The notes under the pieces: generated by a model | The model's input: the letters and a program-made list of their open reading frames with translations, nothing else | Database searches by the model: none | Told to the model about the DNA's origin: nothing | Position numbers and translations under genes: made by a program | Shown here: in pieces, positions 1-9,124 of the stretch | How positions within the stretch are numbered: the first letter of the stretch is position 1 | Layout of the letters: the number at the start of each line of letters is the position of its first letter | NCBI RefSeq assembly: GCF_040954645.1 | Contig: NC_092804.1 | Span: 93,194,862 to 93,258,861 of the forward strand | Source of the DNA: Diabrotica undecimpunctata | Lineage: Eukaryota; Arthropoda; Insecta; Coleoptera; Chrysomelidae | Direction of reading: 5' to 3' | Length of the DNA: 64,000 bases

Positions 1-480
1 TTGATAATTATAATAACGTGGTAGAACAACTAGAAAAATATCAATACTTGGGAACTTTGATCAATGAAATCAATGATCATACTGCATAAATAAACAGCCA
101 AATAGAGATTGTCAAATCAGCATTTACACGAATGAGCCACTCCTAACGTGTAGAAATCCTAATTTGGAAATCAGACTACGTACCATTCGATGTCACATAT
201 TTTCAATATTAATATATGGAGCTGATGAACTAATCACCTCTATACAACAATAAAACTGGAATACCTAGGCCAAGTAATGAGGGGACCAAATTATAAAATT
301 TTGAGATTCAGGATACATGGAAAGATTCAAGGAAGAGATCTGTTGGCCGAAGGCCGAATTCTTGATAGAAGAATCAACATCGAAAATTAAAATAGCCAAC
401 CTCCTAAGAAGACAGCACTCCAGAGAAATGGGAGTAACTATTTCTCTGGTTATTACCCACCATGGTTGGAATTATTCGTG
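1..480 (+). pseudogene. RTE-like LINE reverse transcriptase, C-terminal relic
   Basis: Reading across frames, the stretch keeps the order seen at the end of RTE-type LINE proteins. A block after the RT thumb (EKYQYLGTLINE) comes first, then a CYVFS/LYGA-like segment around 190-230, then the 'LEYLGxVMRxPxY..L' tail around 260-310 and the basic 'GKIQGxRSVGRR' tail at 320-350. Stops and frameshifts separate these blocks, so no protein can be made. The 81-codon open stretch at 317-559 is a fragment of this relic and not a gene. The 5' part lies outside the window. The same tail occurs intact in the minus-strand copy at 26742-27890. Confidence 0.65.
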
Positions 481-886
481 CTTAATCTGTAGGGCAGCCT
501 CAAGTGGATTTCTGAGAAGACTGTCCGAGCTGACACTAGGAATAGCACTCATTCAATAACCCTCGCTGTACAGAGTTTATGCAGGTGTAACATCCTCGGG
601 ATTAAGGAGAGCAGTAGTGTTAGATCAAATTTCACCATTTGATGTGTGAGTTTATCAGAAAATATAGTATTTAATATGTCACAAAAAAATAATTTCACAA
701 TTTTATCATTAAAATTGGAGATTGTTCTTTATTTTATTGCGAGTTAACTTCATGGTTTTATTGTCAAAATAAATTCAACACGGAGCAAAATTTACGAAAC
801 CTAAATTTTATTTTTTTAAAAAACAAATAAAATGGATAAAACAAGGTCCATTTAAAACTTGATTTATTTATTTATGTTTTTAGTTG
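481..886. other. AT-rich 3' flank of NSUN5, no gene seen
   Basis: No coding signal was found. On the minus strand just past the NSUN5 stop codon (887) there are tandem AATAAA hexamers, read as tttatttatttat on the plus strand around 860-874. These can serve as the NSUN5 polyadenylation signal. A second AATAAA-type hexamer lies near 730-740. Confidence 0.5.
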
Positions 887-2034
887 CTAATTCACAAATT
901 TATTTCTTTTTTCTTTTTTTGAAATTATTTTTGTTTTTTTATCTACATTTATCATTTCGTAAACGTTCTTTTGTTCTTTGTTCTTTTTTGTATTGATTTT
1001 TGATTCACTTGTAACTTCTGCAAGCTGATCATTTATGACAATACCTCGTTCTAGAGCAACTTCTGCTTGTTTCAACTTTTTACTCTTTTTATTGTTCGAA
1101 ATAATTGATGTTTGATCAATACGTTCTTGTGATAGATTTTCTAATTTTTCAGACGATTTAGTCGTCTTATTTTTCGATTTTTTTAATTGCATACTTTTCA
1201 AATTATCATGATCTGCTACCGAAGATATCTCACTTTTTGTTAACTCCTTTTTTCTTTTTATTTTCCGATTTTCTCCATTTTGTAATATACTTATTTTCTC
1301 ACATTTCTCTGATTCTTCATCAAACTTCCGTATCTTCCTGTCACTTGCAGTTTTATCTAGTATATATTTTTTTTCGGTTAAAGTATCACCTGTATAATGT
1401 TTCTTCTTTTTTTGTTTATATTTCGAAATAACTTCATTCTGATTGGGATTTTTGGAACCATTACGACATTTATCGTTTTGTTCGCAATCTTCATTTATAT
1501 AAACATTTTGTATGTTCTTCTTTTCTTTTTTATCTTCTGTTTTATGGACGTGGTTTTCACTAAATTCTTTATCGATTAAATTCTGCTTATATTTTCTTTG
1601 TTTCTTTAACTTCCATTTTTCGTTTTCTTGGACATGCTTTTTAAAATTAAAGATTCTAGTACTGAAAAATTGATTTTCTTCAGCTTCCTGTAATCTCTCA
1701 AAGATCGCTACGAAAAATCCATTAGTATAATCAGAATGAGGTTTTGCATACAGACAGAACTTTCCTATATCTCCATAATCGGATGAACCGAAACTATGCC
1801 ATGTTTCACCAACAAATTGACTAGCTGAAATTAACTTAAAATTGTAATTTGTTTCCAATACTTGGCGCACAACATCTTCGTTTTCTTCAGACATTATTGA
1901 ACATGTAGAATAAACAACTCTTTTGGCACTTGGAAATTTAGTAAGGGCATGTCGAAGAATTTTTATTTGAAATCCAGTTAGGCTTGACAACCTCGAGGGC
2001 GTGATTTCGTTTTCCTGGGGACGATCTGTCATTC
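887..2034 (-). CDS. NSUN5: NSUN5 terminal exon (28S rRNA m5C methyltransferase C-terminus)
   Basis: NSUN5 is the NOL1/NOP2/Sun-family enzyme that methylates a cytosine in large-subunit rRNA in the nucleolus. This exon starts at a clean acceptor (ttttag, 2036-2035) and supplies the last two bases of a split Gly codon, completing PSCSGTG with the exon at 25271-25559. It then encodes SRLSSLTGFQIKILRHAL, followed by the family motif around YSTCSIMSEENEDVV, which carries the TC cysteine, and the closing GFFVAIFER strand. After about residue 120 the protein continues for roughly 260 residues that are extremely Lys/Asn/Glu rich. Vertebrate NSUN5 stops near GFFVA, so this is an added basic tail, probably nucleolar or RNA-binding (inference). 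The frame is open throughout. The ATG at 2032 is internal and not the real start. Confidence 0.93.
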
Positions 2035-2395
2035 CTAAAATTAAAAAAAATGTTACAGTGACATTGACTTAATGGAATATATGAATATATGATGAAAGAA
2101 AAAAAGGAAAGAATAATATATAATTATGGGATACATACAATAGAACCTAGCAAACCTATTTGGAGATGCATAAGAAGAGAACAGTTAAAATCGAGGATAT
2201 AATTATTACAAAAGTAATCCAGTCACATATAGTGATGTAATTCTACATGAATAACTCAGTAACCAACACTAGTACAATAGTGAAAGAGGAAAAGGGGGAG
2301 AGGGTGAAAGGAGACAGAGAGAAGAAACCTGAAATAGAATAGTTTGTAATTATGTAATTTGGAATGTGAAGTGGTGTGTGATGTGGTATGATGTA

Positions 2396-2419
2396 GTGTG
2401 GTGTGGTGTGGTGTGGTGT

Positions 2420-2504
<85 letters not shown>

Positions 2505-2513
2505 GCGTGTGTG
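2396..2513. repeat. (GT)n microsatellite, long allele
   Basis: A GTGTG-based array that becomes pure GT for roughly 75-80 bases, followed by a few GTGC interruptions. The minus strand reads (CA)n. The open frames across it that encode Thr-His repeats are repeat artefacts. Confidence 0.95.
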
Positions 2514-3025
2514 CCGTGCCGTATAGGTGTGTAGGTACAATGTAGATGTAGTTGACTCCCTTTGCCAACAAAGATTTATACGAAGGGCATGTCGAAGAAT
2601 TTTTATTTGAAATCCAGTTAGGCTTGACAACCTCGAGGGCGTGATTTCGTTTTTCTGGGGACGATCTGTCATTCCTAAAATTAAAAAAAATGTTACAGTG
2701 ACATTGACTTAATGGAATGTATGAATATATGATGAAAGAAAAAAAGGAAAGAATAATATATAATTATGGGATACATACAATAGAACCTAGCAAACCTATT
2801 TGGAGATGCATAAGAAGAGAACAGTTAAAATCGAGGATATAATTATTACAAAAGTAATCCAGTCACATATAGTGATGTAATTCTACATGAATAACTCAGT
2901 ATCCAACACTAGTACAATAGTGAAAGAGGAAAAGGGGGAGAGGGTGAAAGGAGACAGAGAGAAGAAACCTGAAATAGAATAGTTTGTAATTATGTAATTT
3001 GGAATGTGAAGTGGTGTGTGATGTG

Positions 3026-3070
3026 GTATGATGTAGTGTGGTGTGGTGTGGTGTGGTGTGGTGTGGTGTG

Positions 3071-3103
<33 letters not shown>

Positions 3104-3110
3104 CGCGTGT
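3026..3110. repeat. (GT)n microsatellite, short allele in the duplicated unit
   Basis: The counterpart of the array at 2396-2513 in the second duplication unit. Its pure GT run is only about 28-30 bases, so the two paralogous arrays have changed length since the duplication. Confidence 0.92.
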
Positions 3111-3173
3111 GTGCCGTGCCGTATAGGTGTGTAAGTACAATGTAGATGTAGTTGACTCCCTTTGCCAACAAAG

Positions 3174-5110
3174 TGTTCTTCCGGATTTGTTTTGGGTCAC
3201 CAACATTCGGTATTACGGTTTCCACCTGTTTACGACTAGTAATAAGCACTGCCTACGTTTTGTACTTTGCTAGTTTTAAATTAATTGTGTTCATCCACTG
3301 GCAGATTCTCTCGAAGATGATGTCCGAACGTGAGACAAGGTGCTTTGCGACGATCACAACAGCCACGTCATCGACGTATGCCACGAACCTAGCATCTCTT
3401 GATAATTCTAGTTTTAGCAACCCATCATACATAATATTCTACTAAAGAGGGCCTAGTACAGAACCATGTGGTACTCCTCCAGTGATTTTATATTCCTTCG
3501 GACCAGACTTTGTGTCATACTTGAAAAGTCGATCAGTGAAGTCTTCTTCTTCTTTGAGTGCCTCTCCTATCGGAGATTGGACATCATTAGGGCGATTCTA
3601 ATTTTATTTACTGCTGTTTTGAATAATTCGTTAATGGTACAGCCAAACCACTCTCTTTAATTTCTTGGATTTTTCTGCGTCCTTGGATTTTTCCTTGCAT
3701 TATATTTTGTAGGAATGTTTACTTTTGTCATCTCATCAGGTGGCCAAAGTATTCAAGTTTTCTCTTTTTTATATTCAATATAACTTCTGGATCGTTATTT
3801 ATTTTCGTATTACCTCTTCATTTGTAATTTTATCCACCCAACTTATTTTTAGTATACGGCGGTAGCACCACATCTCAAAGCTTTCAAGATTTTTAACATT
3901 CTTCTGTTTAAGAGTCCATGCATCAACACCGTAAAGCAAAGTACTGAATACATAGCATTTTAACATTATAGTTCGTAGCTGAATACTCATATCACGATTA
4001 CAAAATAATTTTTTCATTTTTATAAAGGTAGGTAACTTCTCCATTGACTGTTATCCCTTCGTTTGCATGTGAGAGAGCTTCTTGGCATATTTGTTCGCTG
4101 TAGATATTAGACAAGAGCGGTGACAATATACAACCCTGTCGTACTCCTCTACGTATTTCTATTTCGTCTGATGTTTGGTCTTCTATTTTTATATTAACTC
4201 GCTGATTCCAGTACAGATTTAATATTATTTGTATGTCTCTGGTGTCACTGTTCTTACCCTCCAGGATTGCTTTGAGTATATTGTGGCGTACTTGGTCAAA
4301 GGCCTTTTCAAAGTCTATAAAGCAGGCGTGTACCTCTTGGTTAACATCTAGACATCTCTGTGTTAGGACGTTTAAGGCAAAGAGAGCTTATCTTGTACCT
4401 AATTCTTTTCTGAATTCCATCTGTGTATCGTTAATATCGATATCTAACTTTTGATCAGTGAAGTAGCTAGTCACTATCCTCCTTAGATATGCCGGTACTC
4501 TCATTTCGGTTAAAGCTCGCATAATGCAGTTCCAGTTTGCGGAATTGACAGCATTTTTGATGTCCAATGTGGCCACCAGACAATTATTTTTCGTACCCCT
4601 CTTCCATCTAGTCCCTGCGATCGCCACCTTAGCTGTCTTAACGACAAGATCAATCGCATAGAGTATTGAGTGTCCTTTTCGAAAACCATACTGATTGCTG
4701 TTGAGCAAAGGTTCAACTGCTGCTTCGATTCTTTGAAGAATTATCCATTCTAATATCTTGCCAGCTGTATCTAGCATACAGAGTGGACGGTAAGATGATG
4801 GTTCCTCTGGTGGTTTCTTCCCTTTTGGGAGAAGCACCAATCTTGGATGCTTCTATATGTGCGGGAAAGTACCCTCCTTGAGGCATGACTTGTAAACCTC
4901 CAGTAACATTGCCGGTGATTCTTTGATGGCTGCTTTTAAGCGATATTTGGGATTCCATCTAAGCCTGGAGCTTTATTATTTCCTACTTTATTACACGCCT
5001 TCATCAGTTGATCTTCCGTGATCGGCGGGATTTCTTCAGCCTCGCAGTCCTCGATTGGATGATAAAAGTTTTGCTGAAGGAATAGCTCTAGTAGCAAACG
5101 GTTGCGGAGC
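3174..5110 (-). pseudogene. R1/Jockey-group LINE reverse transcriptase relic, split by an RTE insertion
   Basis: Read on the minus strand from 5110 to 4465, blocks before and within the RT are present. These are a KAPGLDGIPN motif (about 4960-5000), then LLPKGKKPPEEPSSYRPLCMLD, QYGFRKGHSILYAI and a TLDIKNAVNSANW palm strand. The reading breaks exactly at a duplicated 12-mer and resumes at 3530 with KITGGVPHGSVLGPL, a degenerate YVDDVAVV-type catalytic block (about 3340-3380) and the EAVLITSRKQ segment (about 3230). Frameshifts and stops are frequent. The 3' end merges into the duplicated NSUN5 intron unit at 3173. This is a dead element of the R1/Jockey group; the exact clade is not certain. 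Confidence 0.82.
3543..4452 (-). mobile_element. 5'-truncated RTE-like LINE inserted into the R1/Jockey LINE
   Basis: The insert carries RT segments of an RTE-like LINE in order on the minus strand: GTRxALFALNVLTQRC, CFIDFEKAFDQV (about 4290-4330), RRGVRQGCILSPLL (about 4130-4160), then after a gap LLYGVDAWTLKQ and RKLEYFGHLMR (about 3740-3960). The block containing the catalytic YADD is missing. It is flanked by the 12-mer GATCAGTGAAGT at 3531-3542 and 4453-4464, a target-site duplication. The low-coordinate end (the element's 3' end) finishes in a GAA-rich tail. Several stops show that it is inactive. Confidence 0.88.
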
Positions 5111-5254
5111 TATAAATATGTAATAACATCGTTTAAATCCAATTTCGATACTGAGTTCCTTGAGAACAAACCATCCATCAAAACGCTATTCTAATGACAA
5201 TTGCTTGTTTGCTACTAACACTTCATTCAACTTATTTATTATTTTTAAATGATA

Positions 5255-5869
5255 TTTTTTACAAATTCTGTTAGATGAAAGAATTCGAGTAGGCTGTCGT
5301 GAACAATTAACAGTACACTCGCGTGCCTGCTGGAAAACCTTCATCTGCTTCTATTTCCAATTTAACATCAACGGTTCCTGATCTTAATGCGTATCATCCT
5401 GCTTGGAACAGTCAAAAACAAACAGTGTATATTTTTTAAATGCAGTATAATCTAAGATGGGATGTTTTGTTCTGGAATGAGCATAACTTAGTTAAAATTC
5501 GGTATAATTATAGTGAACTATGGCGTAGTTATTTTTTGCAAAATCTAATTGCATTCTCTTGTTAGGCCAATATTCTCCATTAATGACCACTCGTATGCTG
5601 GACATTCTAATGTGATCGAACGTAAGATCAGCGTGAATGTCATCTCGTTTAGAAGTTTGAATAGCTACAATGACATAGCGTGGACGTTCAACAGCTGAAG
5701 TTGTCTTTACACTCCATAACTCACGTCGAGATCCTTTTGTAGGTAAAAGTAGTTCATTGAGCTCCCATTTACGGAAAGGTATAGTTATCGACGTATAATT
5801 CTTAATCGGAGTCATTAATTCAATTTTCACATCATCATTGGGAAAGACATGTTTGACCTTAAGTTCCAT
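5255..5869 (-). pseudogene. Capsid-like (Polinton/adinto-type) protein relic
   Basis: The open part (5492-5869, 125 codons) contains TIPFRKWELNELLLPTKG, a WSVKTTS motif and RPRYVIVAIQT, ending in NNYAIVHYNYTEF. This pattern matches a family of uncharacterised insect proteins that I associate with virus-like or Polinton-type elements, possibly double-jelly-roll capsids. After the stop, the minus strand still shows TLFVFDCSKQ (about 5405-5430) and an HDSLLEF block (about 5280-5310), both of which continue the same family in other frames. It is therefore a decayed copy with frameshifts. Family membership is recognised from pattern only; the capsid role is inference. It may be a stray piece of an element like the PolB element at 59-64 kb. 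Confidence 0.5.
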
Positions 5870-5959
5870 GCTGGTAACATGGATACTGTTGTTATTGTTC
5901 TAACATTAGGTTCTTCTACCAAAATACAGTCCCTATTTCTACATAGAGTCTACGTGAGA

Positions 5960-6260
5960 CTAATGGTGTAACAATTTAATTTGCCTACCTACCACATTGG
6001 GTGTCACTTGTAACAATATAAATTGCTTATAGGGGAGTGAAAGGGGGAAATGAACAATTAGTGGACTGTAGATAGGGTAAGCAAATAAACTGAAACGTTT
6101 GCGAACGGTTTTGGTTGGAGAGCTGGGTTGTGAATAAGTGTCTTTATTTGAGGAACTGGCAAACTACACCAAAAAAGAAATAAAAAAATATTTACAGAGA
6201 TTTTCTGGGCAACAAACACAAGAAGATTCCTAAACTATTTAAATTAGACGCCGTTTAAAT
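5960..6260. repeat. Dispersed repeat, copy A
   Basis: Contains 'cctacctaccaca', a ggggGaaa-rich patch, 'gggtaagcaaataaac', 'ttggagagctgggttgtg', 'gcaaactacac' and 'ttagacgccg', in this order. The same order with about 70-75% identity by eye recurs at 47535-47830. No coding potential is visible. It may be the end of a DNA transposon or a solo LTR. Confidence 0.6.
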
Positions 6261-7089
6261 AAATCCTCTTGGATAGAAAGAAAGACTTTTCTTTCCTAAA
6301 AAAATGTTTAAGGATCAAAATCTTTTTAAAGGAAATAATTTTAAACTCCTGGTTTACAGCGAAATATTGGCGAATGGATTTAGTGTCCGCAGTCATATTA
6401 ACACAAACAAACAACAACAAAAAGAAACATTACATATTTATTATTATTTCACATTATCAGTTATTACAAATAAAATTATCAAAATTTAACAATCAACCTT
6501 ACATTGGCACTATTTGTAACAATTATTATAAAACAATGATTATAGATCAAAATATCCTAATGTTAATCAACATTATTTACATTGAGTTTAACCTTTAAAC
6601 AAAACAGAATTTATGGTTGTGGTTATGGTTATGGAAATTTTGGTTATGTACCAATTGACAGAAAAGGATAATAGGTACTGACTGTCATATGTCGAAATGA
6701 AATATCAAACTTTTTGAAATATTAATTATATATTAAAGTTGACTTTATTTAAAAGAAGACTAATATGAAAATGAGCTGATCCATAAAACTTAAAATTGTA
6801 TTTATTTATAATTTTTTAGTTTGTCATGAAAGCAAATCTTTGCATATTAATCCATTGGTGCTCAGATTATTTTTTCGCAGTTTTTAATGTGATGCTAATA
6901 TTTTTTTGGGGGCAGCTTTATTAAAAAAAATTAATAAATAAAAAAATAAATGAATTTACGCATTCGGATTTATAAATCACTCAGTATATGATGTTACATG
7001 TATGTAACGCTAGGAGCTAATGGATGCAAAAAATACAAAATATATCTGTAAACAGTTCTATTTATTTAAAAACTAAAAATAATGAAAAA
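6261..7089. other. AT-rich spacer, no gene seen
   Basis: Low-complexity AT-rich DNA. The 109-codon open frame at 6269-6598 has Lys/Asn/Ile composition expected of random AT-rich sequence and no recognisable motif. A short imperfect inverted pair (near 6850 and near 7015) could be relic transposon ends, but this is weak. Confidence 0.4.
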
Positions 7090-7249
7090 GAAATTTAAAC
7101 ATTTTGGTTTGTGTGATAGGTAACGAAACAATCAATACAGAGACCTAAGTTACATTTTTTACACATCGTGCATGTTGAACTTTTGCAAAATCTTTCAACA
7201 CGTCTTCTTTTCTCGTTTGGAATTTTATCCACTAGGTGTTCCAACCTAT
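7090..7249 (-). pseudogene. piggyBac transposase C-terminal cysteine domain relic
   Basis: Minus-strand translation gives NEKRRRVERFCKSSTCTMCK followed directly by KCNLGLCIDCFVTYHT. The spacing of the cysteines and the final C-x-C-F-x-x-YH match the cysteine-rich DNA-binding tail of piggyBac transposases. The 5' part is cut off by the Gypsy LTR that begins at 7250. Confidence 0.7.
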
Positions 7250-7679
7250 TGTTACGATAGATGGTGACGTGTCGTATGACTCAGAACGGTAAACATGTTT
7301 ATCACTAATATCCTTATTCATTCGAGTATTTTCTAGGTAATGCCTACCTGACAACACCCTTTGTTATAAAAACAACAGTTCGAAACTTCTGGAGGCCAGC
7401 CGATGTGAACACCAGTTTACCGTTACGATTTTCGCCGCTCAGTCTGGTCGAGAGGATTGTCTATTTTTCGAGATAACGGCAGTTTATGTATATAATGAAA
7501 CATTTTATATGGAGAAATAGTTAGATTTGAAGATTCGCGGTCGCGATTTAAATGTGGCGTTCGGATACATAAATTATGTAATTATTAATCAAATAAATTA
7601 TTGATATAAATTATCGTGCTTTTTAATAAATTAAAATAAGAACAATATAATAAATTATAAATTAAATAAAGACATAACA
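7250..7679 (+). repeat. 5' LTR of the Gypsy element
   Basis: Begins TGTTAC and ends CATAACA, the same boundaries as the 3' LTR. It is followed by 'attaatacatttactacaaa' and a TGGTGTCGGAAGTG stretch that is a likely primer-binding region. About 430 bases long. Only the first ~60 bases, a central 'agataacgg..ttta' patch and the end align well with the 3' LTR. Confidence 0.8.
7265..7283 (+). promoter_or_regulatory. CRE-like/AP-1 site pair in the 5' LTR
   Basis: TGACGT (7265-7270) and TGACTCA (7277-7283) lie six bases apart. The same pair with the same spacing is kept in the otherwise divergent 3' LTR (13260-13278), which suggests selection for a transcriptional control site. Factor binding is inferred from consensus only. 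Confidence 0.5.
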
Positions 7680-7782
7680 ATTAATACATTTACTACAAAT
7701 GGTGTCGGAAGTGAAATCAAAGTAAATTAGACTTATAATAAAGTCATAACAAGTGTTGTTCCGAAGAGAATATTTTTAAATT

Positions 7783-9053
7783 GTGAAAATGGCGACGATT
7801 TATGAGCTCACAGTGACGAATTTAAAAAGACATCTCGAGGATAGAGAATTAGCTTCTACCGGAAAAAAGGCTGAGTTAGTCCAAAGACTAAAAAACGCTT
7901 TGGAGGAAGGTTTTAATCCAGAAACTTATATATTCGAAGATGCTGTCATCTCGTATATTTCGAAACTAGAGAACCAAGTTTCTGACGATATTTCGAAAGT
8001 TTCTTCTGATGTAGCCAAAGTTTCTGGTGATGTAGCCAAAGTTTCTGGCGACATCGCGTCATTAGAAAACAAAGTTTCTAACGAGATTCCGTCTCTGGAA
8101 AGTAAAGTTTCTGCTAACATTTCTAAAGTAACTTCTGAGATCTCTGCCCTCGACGATAGAATATCTTCGTTAAAAAACCAAGTTGCTGCCGATATGTCGG
8201 CCTTCGAAGAAAAGATGAAACAGATGGAAAGGAAGATGGAAGAAACAGGGACAGCAGAGAGAGGAAACAACCCGATTACAATAGAGACAAAAGAAGACGA
8301 GACGAAATGTAAGTTGGAAATACGGCCGAAATTTGAAGGAAGTGGAGGTTCTGTCCATGTGAAAGTCCCAACTTTCGACGGAAAATCGTCATGGAACAAC
8401 TACATGAAACAGTTCGAATCAGCTGCAAGAGCGAATGGATGGTCTGGAAAAAAAAGGCTGTAAACCTGACAATCGCTCTTCGAGGAGATGCCTTAGATGT
8501 GCTTCAGACCATAGCCGTAGAGGAGGCCGATGATTTCGAACAAATCAAGAAGAGGTTAAATATGCGATATGGCCACGAACATTTGGAGCATGTATATCAG
8601 TCGCGGCTTAAAAATCGTAGACAGAAGAAAGATGAGGCTCTTCAAGAATATGAGGTAGATATTGCCAGATTAGTACGATACGCTTATCCAACAGCTCCCG
8701 AAGACATGATGGAACAATTGGCCGTTCAAACGTTTATTGATGGTCTTCGTGATCATGAAATGCAGAGAACACTGCGATTAGCTCGTCACAAGACGCTGGT
8801 TGATGTCTTATCCGCCGCGCTCGAATACGAGTCAGCTACGCAGGCCTCTGGCGGGTACAGTAAAGTAAGGACTGTAAAAGAGGAAGGAGATGAAGATAAA
8901 CTTGACCAGCTCGTTAATATGATAAAAAGCATGACATACAAGAAAACGAAGACCATCAGATGCTGGAATTGTGGCGAAATAGGACACGTAAGAAGCTCCT
9001 GTAAGCACCCTAGGTACGACGCAAATCAAGAAACTCACCATCAGGAAAACTAG
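7783..9053 (+). pseudogene. Gypsy gag: SAP domain, coiled coil, capsid, CCHC zinc knuckle
   Basis: Residues about 5-40 (ELTVTNLKRHL, then STGKKAELVQRL) form a SAP motif, a DNA/chromatin-binding helix-turn-helix seen in nuclear proteins. Residues about 60-150 are a long coiled coil built from short repeats such as DVAKVSGD and LENKVSN. After a one-base slip in an A8 run near 8447 the reading continues in another frame (from 8391) with a capsid-like region (about residues 15-150 of that frame) and a zinc knuckle, CWNCGEIGHVRSSC, near 8960-9003. It would coat genomic RNA; the SAP domain may aid chromatin tethering (inference). It is disabled by the frameshift. Confidence 0.88.
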
Positions 9054-9124
9054 AACGGGTCGGCCTTAGGGGGGCAGCTTCGACCCAGAACTTTTCCAAA
9101 GACCCTCTCATACTAATAGCTTCT

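Larger units (their letters stand above)
1943..3173. repeat. Tandem duplication of the NSUN5 exon start plus intron (two units)
   Basis: Unit 1 (1943-2573) and unit 2 (2583-3173) are near-identical direct repeats offset by 640 bases. Each holds the first 92 bases of the NSUN5 terminal exon, its polypyrimidine/AG acceptor, about 350 bases of intron, a (GT)n run and the sequence ending in 'ttgccaacaaag'. They differ at a few bases and in GT length. Unit 2 carries a second usable-looking acceptor at about 2675, but its exon copy runs into non-exonic sequence after 'ILRHAL'. A transcript using it would therefore need to splice on without an obvious donor. Confidence 0.92.

Noticed and set aside
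2256..3249. Four overlapping minus-strand open frames rich in Thr-His repeats
   Set aside because: They are read-through of the (CA)n microsatellites joined to duplicated NSUN5 exon codons; composition follows the dinucleotide repeat.
6269..6598. 109-codon plus-strand open frame
   Set aside because: AT-rich, Lys/Asn/Ile-biased, no motif and no conserved start context.
7926..8399. 157-codon open frame antisense to gag
   Set aside because: Shadow of the coiled-coil repeats on the opposite strand; Ser/Thr/Glu composition mirrors the gag codons.
8440..8470. Possible programmed frameshift in gag at an A8 run
   Set aside because: It lies in the middle of the capsid region and not at a gag-pol border, and the element has many other disabling changes; a simple indel is more likely.
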